A stretch of DNA of 64,000 bases from Dialister pneumosintes (GCF_001717505.1 NZ_CP017037.1:1-64000); one strand, 5' to 3'; counted from the first letter of the stretch, positions 8,581 through 18,362 are shown. Made by a program: numbers and translations. The notes: generated by a model not told the origin, from the sequence alone.

Positions 8581-10320
8581 TTGAATTTATATAAAAGACT
8601 ATTTGCTTATGCACCGGAGAAAAAATGGTTGGCTGTTTTTTCTATGATAGCAGCGGCTTTTTCCTCTTTTTTCTTAATAGCATCTTATTGGTATTTATGG
8701 CAGTTATTTTATGAATTGCTGGTTACACAAAACTATAGTATGGCAATTTACAATAGTAAATTGGTTGTAATTTATATGATTTTGGACGGTATCATTTATT
8801 TTATGGCGCTTATGCTTTCGCACTTATTGGGATTTAGGGTGGAAACTAATATTAGAAAAATAGGATTGGTTAATTTATTAGAAGCGTCCTTTTCTTTTTT
8901 TGATAAACACCCTTCTGGGGCGATTCGAAAAATTATTGATGATAATGCAGGGCAAACACATACTACCGTAGCACATTTAATTCCGGATAATGTAGTTGCT
9001 GTTATACTGCCGTTACTCATGATTATTATGACATTTATGATTGATTATAGATTAGGAATTTTACTTCTTATTTCTATTGTAATCGGTATTTTTCAGTACA
9101 GTGCCATGAATGGCGGTGAAGAGTTTATGATGGAGTATACGGATTCTTTAGAGAAAATGAGTGCTGAAATTATTGAATATGTAAGAGGTATGCAAGTATT
9201 AAAAATATTTGGGATTACAGTACGTTCTTATAAAAGCTTGCTTTATGCTATTACGAGTTATGCTGAAAATACTTATAAGTATTCTTTGCGATGTAAAGTA
9301 CCTTTTGTATCGTTTCAAACTTTATTCAATACTTATTATTTAGTAGGAGTTCCTGTTGGACTTTATTTTATTACTCAAGGGGAGTCTGCTCCGATTATTG
9401 TGACTAAAGTGGCATTTTTTGCCTGCTTTGCAGGTATTATTTTTGCATCTTTTATGCGTATTATGTTTGCCTTTCAAAATAATTTTAATGCCAAACAAGT
9501 ATTGGAAAGATTAGATAATCTGATCGTTGGAATGAAGCAAGAAAAGTTATCACATGGACAAATTGAAAAAATGCGGAAATTTGATATTGCATTTGAAAAT
9601 GTTTCCTTTAAATATGAAGAGAATTATATTATTAAAGATTTTAGTTTTTATTTAGAAGAAGGGAAGACATATGCTTTTGTAGGACCTTCCGGCTCCGGAA
9701 AATCTACATTGGCAAAATTGATATCGGGTTTCTATGCTATACAAGAAGGACAAATTAAAATCGGTGGACATACTATTCGTGAATATGCAGAAGAAACACT
9801 CTTAAAAAATATATCCTTTGTATTCCAACATTCAAAGTTATTTAAAAAGTCTATTTATGAAAATGTAAAAATCGGTAATCCCAAAGCAACCCGAGAAGAA
9901 GTCTTAGAAGCTCTGCGTTTGGCACAATGTCAAAGTATTTTAGATAAATTGCCGGAAAGAGAACATACGATTATCGGTTCAACCGGTATTTATTTGTCCG
10001 GAGGAGAAACGCAGAGAGTAGCGATTGCGAGAGCTATTTTAAAAAATGCAAATCTTATTATTTTAGATGAAGCATCCGCTTCTACTGACCCTGAAAATGA
10101 ATATGAATTACAGCAAGCTTTGTCTCATTTAATCAAAGGAAAGACTACTATTATGATTGCACATCGATTATCATCCATCAGAAATGTAGATGAGATTTTA
10201 TTTATTGAGAAGGGGCAAATAGTAGAACGAGGAAGTTATGAAGAACTTATCAAAGCTGATGGTCGATATAAGGCGTGGAATGATTTGTACTATCAAGCAA
10301 ATGATTGGAGGGTCATGTAA
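8581..10320 (+). CDS. ABC half-transporter (permease + ATPase), YbtP/IrtA-like
   Basis: The protein is about 579 aa. The N-terminal 320 residues hold six transmembrane segments of the type IV exporter fold. The ATPase domain follows, with Walker A 'GPSGSGKST' (about residue 370), signature 'LSGGETQR' (about 472) and Walker B 'LIILDEAS' with the D-loop after it. The 'FFDKHPSGAIRKIIDDNAGQTH' loop resembles the siderophore-linked half-transporters (IrtAB, YbtPQ), which can work as importers despite an exporter fold. The Shine-Dalgarno AAGGAGG (8566-8572) fits TTG 8581 better than GTG 8575, which is only 2 nt away. It overlaps the partner gene by one base, so a heterodimer is likely. The substrate, probably a metal chelate, is inferred. 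Confidence 0.85.
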   Translation: MNLYKRLFAYAPEKKWLAVFSMIAAAFSSFFLIASYWYLWQLFYELLVTQNYSMAIYNSKLVVIYMILDGIIYFMALMLSHLLGFRVETNIRKIGLVNLLEASFSFFDKHPSGAIRKIIDDNAGQTHTTVAHLIPDNVVAVILPLLMIIMTFMIDYRLGILLLISIVIGIFQYSAMNGGEEFMMEYTDSLEKMSAEIIEYVRGMQVLKIFGITVRSYKSLLYAITSYAENTYKYSLRCKVPFVSFQTLFNTYYLVGVPVGLYFITQGESAPIIVTKVAFFACFAGIIFASFMRIMFAFQNNFNAKQVLERLDNLIVGMKQEKLSHGQIEKMRKFDIAFENVSFKYEENYIIKDFSFYLEEGKTYAFVGPSGSGKSTLAKLISGFYAIQEGQIKIGGHTIREYAEETLLKNISFVFQHSKLFKKSIYENVKIGNPKATREEVLEALRLAQCQSILDKLPEREHTIIGSTGIYLSGGETQRVAIARAILKNANLIILDEASASTDPENEYELQQALSHLIKGKTTIMIAHRLSSIRNVDEILFIEKGQIVERGSYEELIKADGRYKAWNDLYYQANDWRVM

Positions 10321-12044
10321 TGGAAAAATATTTATGTGATAAATTTCAATTAACAGAAACCGGTGCTAAAGGGCTTGCAAAGGCAGTGTATTCATCCTTT
10401 TCCTATTATGCGGTATATATGTTACCTATTATGTTAATTATGTTTTTCTTGCAATCGGTTATGAACGGAACTACTTTAGGAATCTCGACTTCCGTTGTAG
10501 CGATTATTCTGATTGCCACTGTTTTGTATGTAGTTACTTCTATTAATTATGAAACGACCTATAATGAAACATATAAAGAGTCGGCTAATTTACGTATAGA
10601 AATAGCGGATTTATTAAAAGAGTTTCCTTTAGCATATTTTTCTAAACATGATATTTCCGATTTGTCACAGACGATTATGTCTGATGTTGCTTCTATAGAA
10701 CATGCTTTATCACATGCAATCGGAAGCTTTATCGGTTTTATAGGATTTTTTATAGTTATCAGTATTATGATGTTGGTGGGAGATTATCAACTAGGACTTT
10801 GTGTTATTATTCCACTGTTTTTGTCCGGAGGTATTCTCTATGCAACTAAAAAGAGACAGATACAGGTAAGGGGAATTCATTATAAGAAACTGAGGGATAT
10901 TTCAGAAAATTTCCAATCAGCTATTGAAATGAGTCAAGAGATTAAGAGTTATGGGTTAAAGGAAAAGACTGTTCGTGATATAAAAAAAGAATTGGAAGAA
11001 TCAGAACGATTACAGCTAAAAGCTGAGATAGAACAGGCACTTCCTATCAGTATAGCTAAGTGGAGCGCTAAACTTTCCATAGGGTTAGTAAGTGTCATGG
11101 GACTTAGTCTTTTTATACAAGGGCAGACTTCTTTATTATATTTAGTAGGATATATTATTGCAGCCACTAAACTTTCCGAAAGTGTAGAAGGCATCTATAT
11201 GTATTTAGGGGAGATTTTCTATTTGGATACCAAGATAAAAAATATAAAAGCATTACGTAGTGTAGAACCTCAAACAGGTGAAAAAGTTCAATTTACTAAT
11301 TATGATATTGCATTAGAAAATGTGAAATTTTCATACACGAATAAAGGAAAACCTATTATCAATGGAGCATCTTTTGTAGCAAAACAAAACCAAGTTACTG
11401 CTTTAATCGGACCGTCCGGATGTGGGAAATCCACATTACTTCGTTTAATGTCAAGACTTTATGATTATGATGAGGGTAAAATAACTATTGGCGGATATGA
11501 TATAAAAAATGTGGACACAGCATGTTTATTTGAAAAAATTTCCGTTGTTTTTCAAGATGTCACCTTGTTTAATACCTCTATTTTAGAAAATATTCGTATT
11601 GGACGTTTATCCGCTTCCGATGAAGAGGTTTTGCAAGCAGCCAAGTTGGCAGGTTGTCAAGATATTATTGATAGACTTCCGCAAGGAATACATACTTTGG
11701 TCGGAGAAAATGGTGCTAAATTATCAGGGGGTGAAAGACAACGTATTTCTATTGCACGTGCAATGTTAAAAGATGCCCCGATTATCTTATTAGATGAAAT
11801 TACTTCGTCTCTTGATGTAGAAAATGAATCCCTTATTCAAAAAGGGTTAAATCGATTATTGGAGAATAAGACGGTTATTATTATTTCTCATAGACTACAG
11901 TCTATTCGAAATGTGAATCAAATTGTTCTGCTACAAGAAGGAAAAGTGATATCGGCAGGTACACATGAAGAGTTATATGAAAAGGCTGAATTGTATAGAG
12001 AGTTATTAAGAAAATCACAATTAACTGAAAATTTTTCTTATTAA
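10320..12044 (+). CDS. ABC half-transporter (permease + ATPase), YbtQ/IrtB-like partner
   Basis: This is a 574-aa partner of the preceding gene with the same layout: six membrane helices, then Walker A 'GPSGCGKST' (about residue 363), signature 'LSGGERQR' (about 469) and Walker B 'IILLDEITSSLD' with the H-loop histidine in 'IIISHRL'. The start is ATG 10320, which overlaps the upstream TAA by one base (TAATG) and has GGAGGG 8 nt before it; the in-frame ATG 10305 sits inside that ribosome binding site region. Both ATPases look catalytically complete, having Walker B glutamates (DEA, DEI). The pair probably forms one heterodimeric inner-membrane transporter controlled by the divergent AraC protein. 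Confidence 0.85.
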   Translation: MEKYLCDKFQLTETGAKGLAKAVYSSFSYYAVYMLPIMLIMFFLQSVMNGTTLGISTSVVAIILIATVLYVVTSINYETTYNETYKESANLRIEIADLLKEFPLAYFSKHDISDLSQTIMSDVASIEHALSHAIGSFIGFIGFFIVISIMMLVGDYQLGLCVIIPLFLSGGILYATKKRQIQVRGIHYKKLRDISENFQSAIEMSQEIKSYGLKEKTVRDIKKELEESERLQLKAEIEQALPISIAKWSAKLSIGLVSVMGLSLFIQGQTSLLYLVGYIIAATKLSESVEGIYMYLGEIFYLDTKIKNIKALRSVEPQTGEKVQFTNYDIALENVKFSYTNKGKPIINGASFVAKQNQVTALIGPSGCGKSTLLRLMSRLYDYDEGKITIGGYDIKNVDTACLFEKISVVFQDVTLFNTSILENIRIGRLSASDEEVLQAAKLAGCQDIIDRLPQGIHTLVGENGAKLSGGERQRISIARAMLKDAPIILLDEITSSLDVENESLIQKGLNRLLENKTVIIISHRLQSIRNVNQIVLLQEGKVISAGTHEELYEKAELYRELLRKSQLTENFSY

Positions 12045-12052
12045 TTTAAAAT

Positions 12053-12079
12053 AAAAAGCCCTACTTAGTAGGGCTTTTT
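12053..12079 (+). terminator. Terminator of the ABC operon
   Basis: The 12-bp stem AAAAAGCCCTAC/GTAGGGCTTTTT has a short loop (12053-12079) and lies just after the second ABC gene. Confidence 0.88.
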
Positions 12080-12200
12080 GCATAAGCGGAGTATAATAAA
12101 ATAGGAATTACTACATATACTTTTGATAGTATATAAATGTTTAAAGAGTCTTTATTTTAAATAAAACATATTTATAATCTAATATAAAAGAGGCGATTGT

Positions 12201-13370
12201 ATGAACTCTACATTAAAAAGAACTTGGGCAGAAATTAATTTAGATGCTTTAGTCTACAATTATAAGAAAATTAGAAAATTTATTGGAAAATCCATTAAAT
12301 TTTTGGGTGTTGTTAAAGCTGATGCATATGGACATGGTGCGGTGGAAATATCAAAAAAACTACAGGCGGTAGGAGCGGATTATTTAGCAGTCAGCAGTAT
12401 TGATGAAGCGATGGAGCTGCGGTTTAATGGTATTACTATGCCTATTCTTATTTTAGGACATACACCGAAAGAACAGGTAAATCGACTCATTTGTTTTAAT
12501 ATTACGCAAGCAGTAAGTTGTGAAGCAAAAGCGGAAGAATATAGTGAAGAAGCTGTTCGCTGTGGAAAGACTCTTAAAATTCACATTAAGGTAGATACCG
12601 GTATGTCACGTTTAGGATATTTGTGTGATGGAGATTATTTTAAACATGGTATAGATGGGATTGTACATTCCATGTCTTTAGCCGGACTTGAAACCGAAGG
12701 AATTTTTACTCATTTTGCAGTAGCGGATGAGGTAGGAGAAGAAGCAAGAACTTATACCGAGAATCAGTTTTCTTTATTTAAAAAAGTTATTGCACAAATA
12801 GAAGAACAAACCGGAAAGAAAATAAAAATTCGTCATTGTGCCAATACCGGTGCTACCGTTACTTATCCTGAGACATATTTGGATATGGTAAGACCGGGAC
12901 TTCTATTATATGGTTATGGTGAATTTGCAAAAAAATTACAGCTCAAGCCGGTTATGGCAATGAAAACTACGGTAAGTACTATTAAAATTTATGAAAAAGG
13001 AACTAAAATTGGTTATGGTGGTACCTATGAAACTTCAAAAACGACTCGCATAGGGGTAGTACCTTATGGATATGCGGACGGATTTATGCGTTGTTTATCT
13101 AATAAGTATGCTTTATTAACAAAGAGTGGATCTGCACCGGTTCGAGGTAAAATTTGTATGGATATGTGTATGATTGATTTAACGGATAAGCCGGAAGTGG
13201 ATGTAGGAAGTGAAGTGGAAATTTTTGGAGAAAATCATCCGTTGGAAATCATGAGTGATGCGGCAAATACCATTCCTTATGAGTTGACATGTGCGGTAAG
13301 TAAACGTGTACCGAGATGGTATATAGAAGATGGAGAAGTTATTGCTAAAGAATTGTTGCTTCGCATGTAA
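12201..13370 (+). CDS. alr: Alanine racemase
   Basis: This 389-aa fold-type III PLP enzyme interconverts L- and D-alanine for peptidoglycan synthesis. The PLP lysine lies in 'FLGVVKADAYGHGA' (about residue 38). The second catalytic residue, a tyrosine, lies in the 'IGYGGTYET' segment, and the 'RPGLLLYGY' and 'GKICMDMCMID' motifs are intact. The length is typical. The ATG follows a GAGGCG ribosome binding site. The broken aldo/keto reductase starts 18 nt downstream and may be co-transcribed. Function is assigned with high confidence from motifs. Confidence 0.95.
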   Translation: MNSTLKRTWAEINLDALVYNYKKIRKFIGKSIKFLGVVKADAYGHGAVEISKKLQAVGADYLAVSSIDEAMELRFNGITMPILILGHTPKEQVNRLICFNITQAVSCEAKAEEYSEEAVRCGKTLKIHIKVDTGMSRLGYLCDGDYFKHGIDGIVHSMSLAGLETEGIFTHFAVADEVGEEARTYTENQFSLFKKVIAQIEEQTGKKIKIRHCANTGATVTYPETYLDMVRPGLLLYGYGEFAKKLQLKPVMAMKTTVSTIKIYEKGTKIGYGGTYETSKTTRIGVVPYGYADGFMRCLSNKYALLTKSGSAPVRGKICMDMCMIDLTDKPEVDVGSEVEIFGENHPLEIMSDAANTIPYELTCAVSKRVPRWYIEDGEVIAKELLLRM

Positions 13371-13388
13371 AAAGGGGACTTATTTTAT

Positions 13389-14326
13389 ATGCTGAATTCA
13401 GTTTTAGCTCAGAAGAGAGGAGTATATTTTAAAGTTATAAGTGAATGTATTAAAAAGATTTGTTTTAATGGGAGGGATAGCGTGACGGGAGGTATATCTT
13501 CTTTTAACTATGATTCGCGTACTGTGTTATTAAATAACGGGTATTATATGCCTATTTTGGGGGTTGGTACATGGTCTCTTTCTAATGAAGAAGCGACGGA
13601 TATTGTTTATAATGCGTTGAAATATTGGATAAGATTAATTGATACAGCGCGTTACTATCAATGTGAGAAAGGTGTTGGAAAAGGGATAAGGCAAGCTATA
13701 GTAGATGGTATAGTAAAGAGAGAGGATATTTTGTTACCGGGAAAATAATGCCAATGCAATATTCTTTGGCACGGAAAGAAATACAAGAATCTTTGCATGA
13801 TTTAAATTTAGAGTATGTGGATCTAATATTAGTACATCAACCCGGACTCGGAGACAGAGACGTATACCACGCTTTAGAAAATTTCGTAGAATTACAAAAG
13901 ATTAAAACACTTGGTATTTCTAATTATTATACGATTGAACAAATAGAAGAGGTTTTATCGTATGCTCAAATTATGCCCTCTGTTATACAAAATGAAAATC
14001 ACATATATTACCAAAACCATAGGTTAAAAGAATATATAAAAAGATACAATATAGTCCTCACTTCTTGGTATCCGTTAGGAGGACGTGGATATATAACAGA
14101 TCATTTACATAATGAAATGATTGTAAATATGTCAAATACATATAAAAAGACTCCTGCACAAATAATTCTTAGGTGGCAGTTACAATCGGGGAATATTTCT
14201 GTACCGGGGTCTTCTAATTTGCTACATATTCGACAGAATTATGATATTTTTGATTTTGAATTATCACCAGAAGATATAAAACTTATTGACAGCATAGATA
14301 GAAATGAACGTTATGAATCATGGTAA
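13389..14326 (+). pseudogene. Aldo/keto reductase, frameshifted
   Basis: The two halves together make one AKR-family NADPH oxidoreductase (TIM barrel). The first half has 'PILGVGTWSLSNEEA' and the catalytic Asp-Tyr segment 'LIDTARYYQCEKGVGKGI'; the second has the catalytic His in 'VDLILVHQP', 'KIKTLGISNY' and the C-terminal 'QIILRWQLQSGNISVPGSS'. They are out of register at the A-run 13742-13745. One more A would read through as 'EDILLPGKIMPMQYS', keeping the catalytic Lys. The frame at 13389 may be longer than the native protein; GTG 13482 is an alternative start closer to family length. All four catalytic positions survive, so this is either a recent inactivation or a base-calling error. 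Confidence 0.8.
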
Positions 14327-14412
14327 CAAAGGAGAGTACAATAGAACTCTTTCTTATGCATAAGGTATAATAAAAGAACGCATAGAATAAAATAGGAAAC
14401 AAGGAGAAAGAA

Positions 14413-15477
14413 ATGAAAAAAATTATTCTTACAGGAGATCGTCCTACCGGTAGACTTCATATTGGACATTATGTAGGTTCACTTGCAGAACGTGTCAAAT
14501 TACAAAATTCGGGTGCATTTGATGAAATGTATTTTATGATAGCGGATGCACAGGCGTTAACGGATAATGCAGATAATCCGGAAAAAGTTCGTCAAAATAT
14601 TATGCAAGTAGCTTTGGACTATTTGGCAGTGGGTATTGATCCGACAAAATCCACTATTTTTATTCAATCTCAAATACCTGCATTAACAGAATTAACCGTT
14701 TATTATATGAATATTGTTACAGTATCTCGTGTACAACGTAATCCAACCGTAAAAGCGGAAATTCAGCAGAAAAATTTTGAGTCCAGTATTCCGGTCGGTT
14801 TTTTCTGTTATCCAATCAGTCAGGCAGCGGATATTACCGCTTTTCATGCTACTTCCGTGCCGGTAGGGGAAGATCAAGAACCGATGATGGAACAATGTAG
14901 AGAAATTGTTCATAAGTTTAATGAAATATATGGTGAAGTGTTGACAGAACCGGTTACTTATCTTTCTACCAATAAAGCGCGTTTAAGACTTCCGGGACTT
15001 GATGGAAAAGCGAAGATGTCAAAGTCGCTTGGTAATTGTATTTATCTGTCAGATGATGAAGAAACAATTAAACAAAAAGTAATGTCTATGTATACAGATC
15101 CGACACATCTCAAAGTAAGCGATCCGGGGCACATTGAAGGGAATACGGTATTTACTTATTTAGATGCTTTTGTTAAAGAAGATTCTTTTGAAAAGTATTT
15201 ACCTGAATACAAGAATCTTGATGAATTAAAAGCACATTATGAACGTGGCGGTTTGGGTGATGTGAAGATTAAGAAGTTTTTGAATTGTGTATTACAAGAA
15301 GAACTTCGGCCTATTCGTGAACGTCGTCAAATGTGGGAACAGCGGTTGCCTGAAGTTTATGAAATTCTAAAAAAAGGCAGCCAAGTAGCAGCAGATAAAG
15401 CTAATAACACTCTCAATGAAGTAAAAGCTGCTATGAGAATTGACTATTTTACTAATGAAAATTTATTAAAAAAATAA
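14413..15477 (+). CDS. trpS: Tryptophan--tRNA ligase
   Basis: The 354-aa class Ic aminoacyl-tRNA synthetase charges tRNA-Trp. The ATP-binding HIGH motif appears as 'GRLHIGHYVGS' (about residue 13) and the KMSKS loop as 'GKAKMSKSLGN' (about 198). 'GEDQEPMMEQ' matches the conserved tryptophan/ATP pocket region. The start ATG follows an AAGGAG ribosome binding site. The length is normal. The 86-nt upstream spacer is too short for a T-box leader, though a TATAAT at about 14367 could serve as its -10. Confidence 0.95.
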   Translation: MKKIILTGDRPTGRLHIGHYVGSLAERVKLQNSGAFDEMYFMIADAQALTDNADNPEKVRQNIMQVALDYLAVGIDPTKSTIFIQSQIPALTELTVYYMNIVTVSRVQRNPTVKAEIQQKNFESSIPVGFFCYPISQAADITAFHATSVPVGEDQEPMMEQCREIVHKFNEIYGEVLTEPVTYLSTNKARLRLPGLDGKAKMSKSLGNCIYLSDDEETIKQKVMSMYTDPTHLKVSDPGHIEGNTVFTYLDAFVKEDSFEKYLPEYKNLDELKAHYERGGLGDVKIKKFLNCVLQEELRPIRERRQMWEQRLPEVYEILKKGSQVAADKANNTLNEVKAAMRIDYFTNENLLKK

Positions 15478-15491
15478 TGTATTAGAAAAAG

Positions 15492-15535
15492 AAAACTACC
15501 CTATTAATCAAGAATCTATAAAGGGTAGTTTTTAT
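15492..15535 (+). terminator. Terminator of trpS
   Basis: A 10-bp AAAACTACCC/GGGTAGTTTT stem encloses a long AT-rich loop and is followed by T's (15492-15535). Confidence 0.75.
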
Positions 15536-15653
15536 ATATTGTTATTAAAATATTTTTTATAAATAAAATAAAAAAAGAATAGAAATATCGATAAAAATAG
15601 ATTAATATCTATAGCATACGATGTAATACAAACATAGTATCATAAGGAGGTAT

Positions 15654-16228
15654 ATGATGAAAGGTATAGAAGCATTAGAAAAGAGACGTTCTGTGTATCA
15701 ATTAAATAAATTTCTTCCTGTAGGAGAGGATATCGTTTTAGCGTTAATACAAGAAGCAGTACGATTGGTACCGGATGCATTTGATATGAAAAGTCAACGA
15801 ATCGTAGTCGCTTTAGGTGCTAAACAAGATCAACTTTGGGATATGATTTACAATGTTTTTGGTGGGAAAGTAGATAGGAAAAAATAGATACATTCAAATC
15901 TGCTTATGGAACAATTCTTTATTTTTATGATAAGAGTATTGTGCAACATATGCAGGAACAATTTCCAAGATATAAAGAAAATTTTCCGATTTGGGCACAG
16001 CAATCTAACGGCATGATCCAATTTACTATTTGGACAGAATTAGCAGGACTTGGAATAGGGGCGAATATACAGCACTATAATCCGGTTATTGATAAAGCAG
16101 TGCAAGAGTTATTTAATATTCCTGAAAACTATGTATTAGTAGCACAAATGCCTTTTGGTGGGATTGTGGCAGAAAGAGAAGCGAAAGCGGAAGAAGATAT
16201 CAGCAAGAGAGTGCGTTTCATAAAGTAA
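15654..16228 (+). pseudogene. Nitroreductase-family protein, frameshifted
   Basis: Together the pieces form a roughly 190-aa FMN-dependent nitroreductase-like protein: 'ALEKRRSVYQLNK' (the usual N-terminal RRSxR-type flavin-binding start), 'SAYGTILYFYD', 'IWTELAGLGIGANIQHYNPVID' and 'MPFGGIVAERE' near the end. The frames change at the A-run 15879-15884. One more A joins 'GGKVDRKK' to 'IDTFKSAYGTILYF' with no other defect. The ribosome binding site AAGGAGG precedes the start. In intact form such enzymes reduce nitro or quinone substrates in the cytosol. The clean single-base lesion could be a base-calling error or recent decay. Confidence 0.8.
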
Positions 16229-16236
16229 ATTATAAT

Positions 16237-16274
16237 AAAGAGCTATGACTTTCATGTAGTAGCTCTTTTATTTT
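16237..16274 (+). terminator. Terminator of the nitroreductase gene
   Basis: AAAGAGCTA (16237-16245) pairs with TAGCTCTTT (16260-16268) and is followed by TATTTT. Confidence 0.75.
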
Positions 16275-16323
16275 GCAACTTAATGCTAAAATAAAAGCAA
16301 ATAATATACTAAGGGAGTTTGTT

Positions 16324-17109
16324 ATGAAAAGAAAACAACGGATTAAGGAATCAATCATTGCAAAAAAATATAAATTGGCTATGTGTTATGAAGATATATT
16401 GCAATATGAAAAAGCAAACCGTATAGCAGAGAAATTATACATTCCTTTAATAACGAAAGAAGAGTGTGCATATGCAGAATTACTACTTTTATTATGTAAA
16501 GAGGGAATAGTACTTACTGATGGCAAACTGTCACTTCATGGTGACTATACAAAACTGTTACGTCGACTTAAATACCATAATCTTAGCCAAGAAGCACTTA
16601 TTCGTGCTGTTCGTATTAAAGGGAGATGTCAAGGTCTTACTGCCATAGATTGCACCGCCGGAATGGGGGAAGATTCTCTACTTTTGGCAGCCGCCGGGTT
16701 CTCCGTTACGCTTTGTGAACATAATCCTATCATCACTCTTTTGTTAAAAGATACGATAGAAAGAGCAAAATCTATTCCGGAATTAGCAGATATAGTAAGT
16801 CGAATGACCGTTATAGAAGGAAATAGTGAGTGTATACTATCAAAATTGAAAGTATCGCCGGATATTATTTTTTTAGACCCGATGTTTCCGATGAAAAAGA
16901 AAAAATCGTTAGTAAAAGAAAAACTGCAAGTTCTTCAAAAATTGGAGTCTCCTTGTACCAATGAAGAAATCTTATTACAAGCAGCTATGCAAGCACGACC
17001 GACTCGTATTGTTATTAAGAGACCGGCAAAGGGCCCCTATTTAGCAAATATTAAGCCTAGTTATAGTATCAGTGGTGACAGTATTCGTTATGATTGTATT
17101 GTCATGTAA
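16324..17109 (+). CDS. Class I methyltransferase, RsmJ-like (16S rRNA guanine N2)
   Basis: The 261-aa protein carries 'TAIDCTAGMGEDSLLLAAAGFSVTLCEHNP' (SAM-binding motif I and the acidic end of strand 2) and 'PDIIFLDPMFPMKKKKSLVK'. The latter is the DPPY-like catalytic motif in the DPMFP form typical of RsmJ, which methylates G1516 of 16S rRNA. 'RIVIKRPAKGPYL' is also a family match. The start chosen is ATG 16324 (MKRKQR), preceded by AAGGGAG; an in-frame start at 16273 lies within the previous terminator. The N-terminal 60 residues match RsmJ loosely. Family is fairly sure; the exact rRNA target is inferred. Confidence 0.8.
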   Translation: MKRKQRIKESIIAKKYKLAMCYEDILQYEKANRIAEKLYIPLITKEECAYAELLLLLCKEGIVLTDGKLSLHGDYTKLLRRLKYHNLSQEALIRAVRIKGRCQGLTAIDCTAGMGEDSLLLAAAGFSVTLCEHNPIITLLLKDTIERAKSIPELADIVSRMTVIEGNSECILSKLKVSPDIIFLDPMFPMKKKKSLVKEKLQVLQKLESPCTNEEILLQAAMQARPTRIVIKRPAKGPYLANIKPSYSISGDSIRYDCIVM

Positions 17110-17112
17110 AGC

Positions 17113-17143
17113 AAAAGAAGATAGCATATGCTATCTTCTTTTT
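17113..17143. terminator. Bidirectional terminator between convergent genes
   Basis: The palindrome AAAAGAAGATAGCATATGC (17113-17131) and its complement continue into T5. It serves the methyltransferase gene and the opposing HD-domain gene. Confidence 0.85.
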
Positions 17144-17149
17144 ACCTAT

Positions 17150-17716
17150 TTAATCTTTATGTAGTCCTAATTCCTGTTCGTGGACTTTCATTCCATCGAT
17201 GCAAGCTTGCATTACAATAGATGGTTCAATACCTAAACGTTCCAATCCTTCTTTGATTGTTTGTCGATCTACTCCTTCAGCAAAACGTTTATCTTTAAAT
17301 TTTTTCTTAAGTCCTTTTACAGTCATTCCATCCAGTCCTTCCGGCCGCATAAGTGCGTATGCCATAACTAAACCGGATAGACCGTCTACCGTAATCAAAC
17401 TTTTTTCCATGGATGTTTTCGGTTCGCGAGTTACATTACACACTCTAAATCCATGCGATATAATAGATTCTATATCGGGAGAGTCGATATCTTCCGTATC
17501 TAGTAATTCATGTACATGATGACAATGCTCTTTTGGATATTTTTCATAATCTACATCATGAAGATATCCGATTGCAGCCCAATGATCTTTGTCTTCCTGA
17601 AAATAGTCTGCCATAGCTTCCATACAAGCACTTACAGCTGCTGCATGTATAAATAAATGCTCTTCGATGGTATGTTTCTGCAAAATTTCTTTTGCTTTAG
17701 CAAGAGTTAGCTTCAC
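17150..17716 (-). CDS. HD-domain protein (predicted metal-dependent hydrolase)
   Basis: The 188-aa cytosolic protein has 'HLFIHAAAVSACMEAMADYF' followed by 'AAIGYLHDVDYEKYP', giving the H...HD pattern of the HD superfamily, and later 'SIISHGF' and 'SLITVDGLSGLVMAYAL' with the distal aspartate. These small HD proteins resemble the predicted phosphohydrolases often annotated only as HDIG/HD hydrolase. The substrate is not known. The start ATG has the expected AAGGAG complement upstream on the minus strand (GGAGTGTTACAGTG). It is transcribed alone. Confidence 0.82.
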   Translation of the reverse strand: MKLTLAKAKEILQKHTIEEHLFIHAAAVSACMEAMADYFQEDKDHWAAIGYLHDVDYEKYPKEHCHHVHELLDTEDIDSPDIESIISHGFRVCNVTREPKTSMEKSLITVDGLSGLVMAYALMRPEGLDGMTVKGLKKKFKDKRFAEGVDRQTIKEGLERLGIEPSIVMQACIDGMKVHEQELGLHKD

Positions 17717-17812
17717 TGTAACACTCCTTTGTGATACAGTGAATATTAATATGATTTATCATAAAACTCTTTTAGATAGGTGTCAATGCAATTAATAAGG
17801 GGATTATATTAT

Positions 17813-18310
17813 ATGAATTTTTTGGATATTAGAAATTGTACAAAAGAAGATTTATCAGCAGTTAAATATATTTATAACACCTGTATGAAAGAAATATCCT
17901 GTGCATATATTCCTTATACTATGGAAACGCTGCAAGATTTTTATAAGATAAAAGTAGAGAAAAAAGAACCTTTCTTAGTAGCAACTTATCAAGGAGAAGT
18001 AGTTGCATTTACTACTTACACATTGTTTATAGATTGGTTCATGCCTATAAGAACTATTGATTATGGAATTTATGTAAAGAAAAGTGCTCGAGGTAAGGGA
18101 ATTGCTAAGCAATTAATACATATATTGTTCATTTTGGCATATAAACAAGGCTATAGAATGGCCAACGCTTGTATTGATTTTCATAATGTAGCATCAATTC
18201 GTATGCATGAAAAAATGGGTTTTCATTGTATAGGTAGTTTCAACAAACAGAGTAAAGGGATTGACTATATAAGAAAAGTGTTAATATATCAGAAAGAGCT
18301 TATAATCTAA
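17813..18310 (+). CDS. GNAT-family N-acetyltransferase
   Basis: The 165-aa protein has the GNAT order: 'DIRNCTKEDLSAVKYIYN' at the N-terminus, central strands 'FLVATYQGEVVAFTTYT', the acetyl-CoA pyrophosphate loop 'GIYVKKSARGKGIAKQLI' (R/QxxGxG/A type) and 'HNVASIRMHEKMGFHCIG' near the C-terminus. This is closest in pattern to the phosphinothricin-acetyltransferase-like subgroup, though the natural substrate cannot be told. The start is ATG 17813; AAGGGG precedes it, whereas the in-frame GTG 17780 has no ribosome binding site. Confidence 0.85.
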   Translation: MNFLDIRNCTKEDLSAVKYIYNTCMKEISCAYIPYTMETLQDFYKIKVEKKEPFLVATYQGEVVAFTTYTLFIDWFMPIRTIDYGIYVKKSARGKGIAKQLIHILFILAYKQGYRMANACIDFHNVASIRMHEKMGFHCIGSFNKQSKGIDYIRKVLIYQKELII

Positions 18311-18332
18311 CTATCGTATTTATCCTTAAAAT

Positions 18333-18362
18333 AAAACTCACTAGCTGTATCTAGTGAGTTTT
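18333..18362. terminator. Bidirectional terminator between GNAT gene and antiporter gene
   Basis: AAAACTCACTAG (18333-18344) pairs with CTAGTGAGTTTT (18351-18362) around a 6-nt loop, with flanking A and T runs. Confidence 0.85.

Noticed and set aside
13389-13748. A separate small 119-aa protein before the aldo/keto reductase C-terminal part
   Set aside because: Its sequence is the N-terminal third of the same AKR fold, including the catalytic Asp and Tyr, so it is one broken gene.
14327-14412. T-box leader for trpS
   Set aside because: Too short, and no T-box sequence or specifier hairpin is visible.
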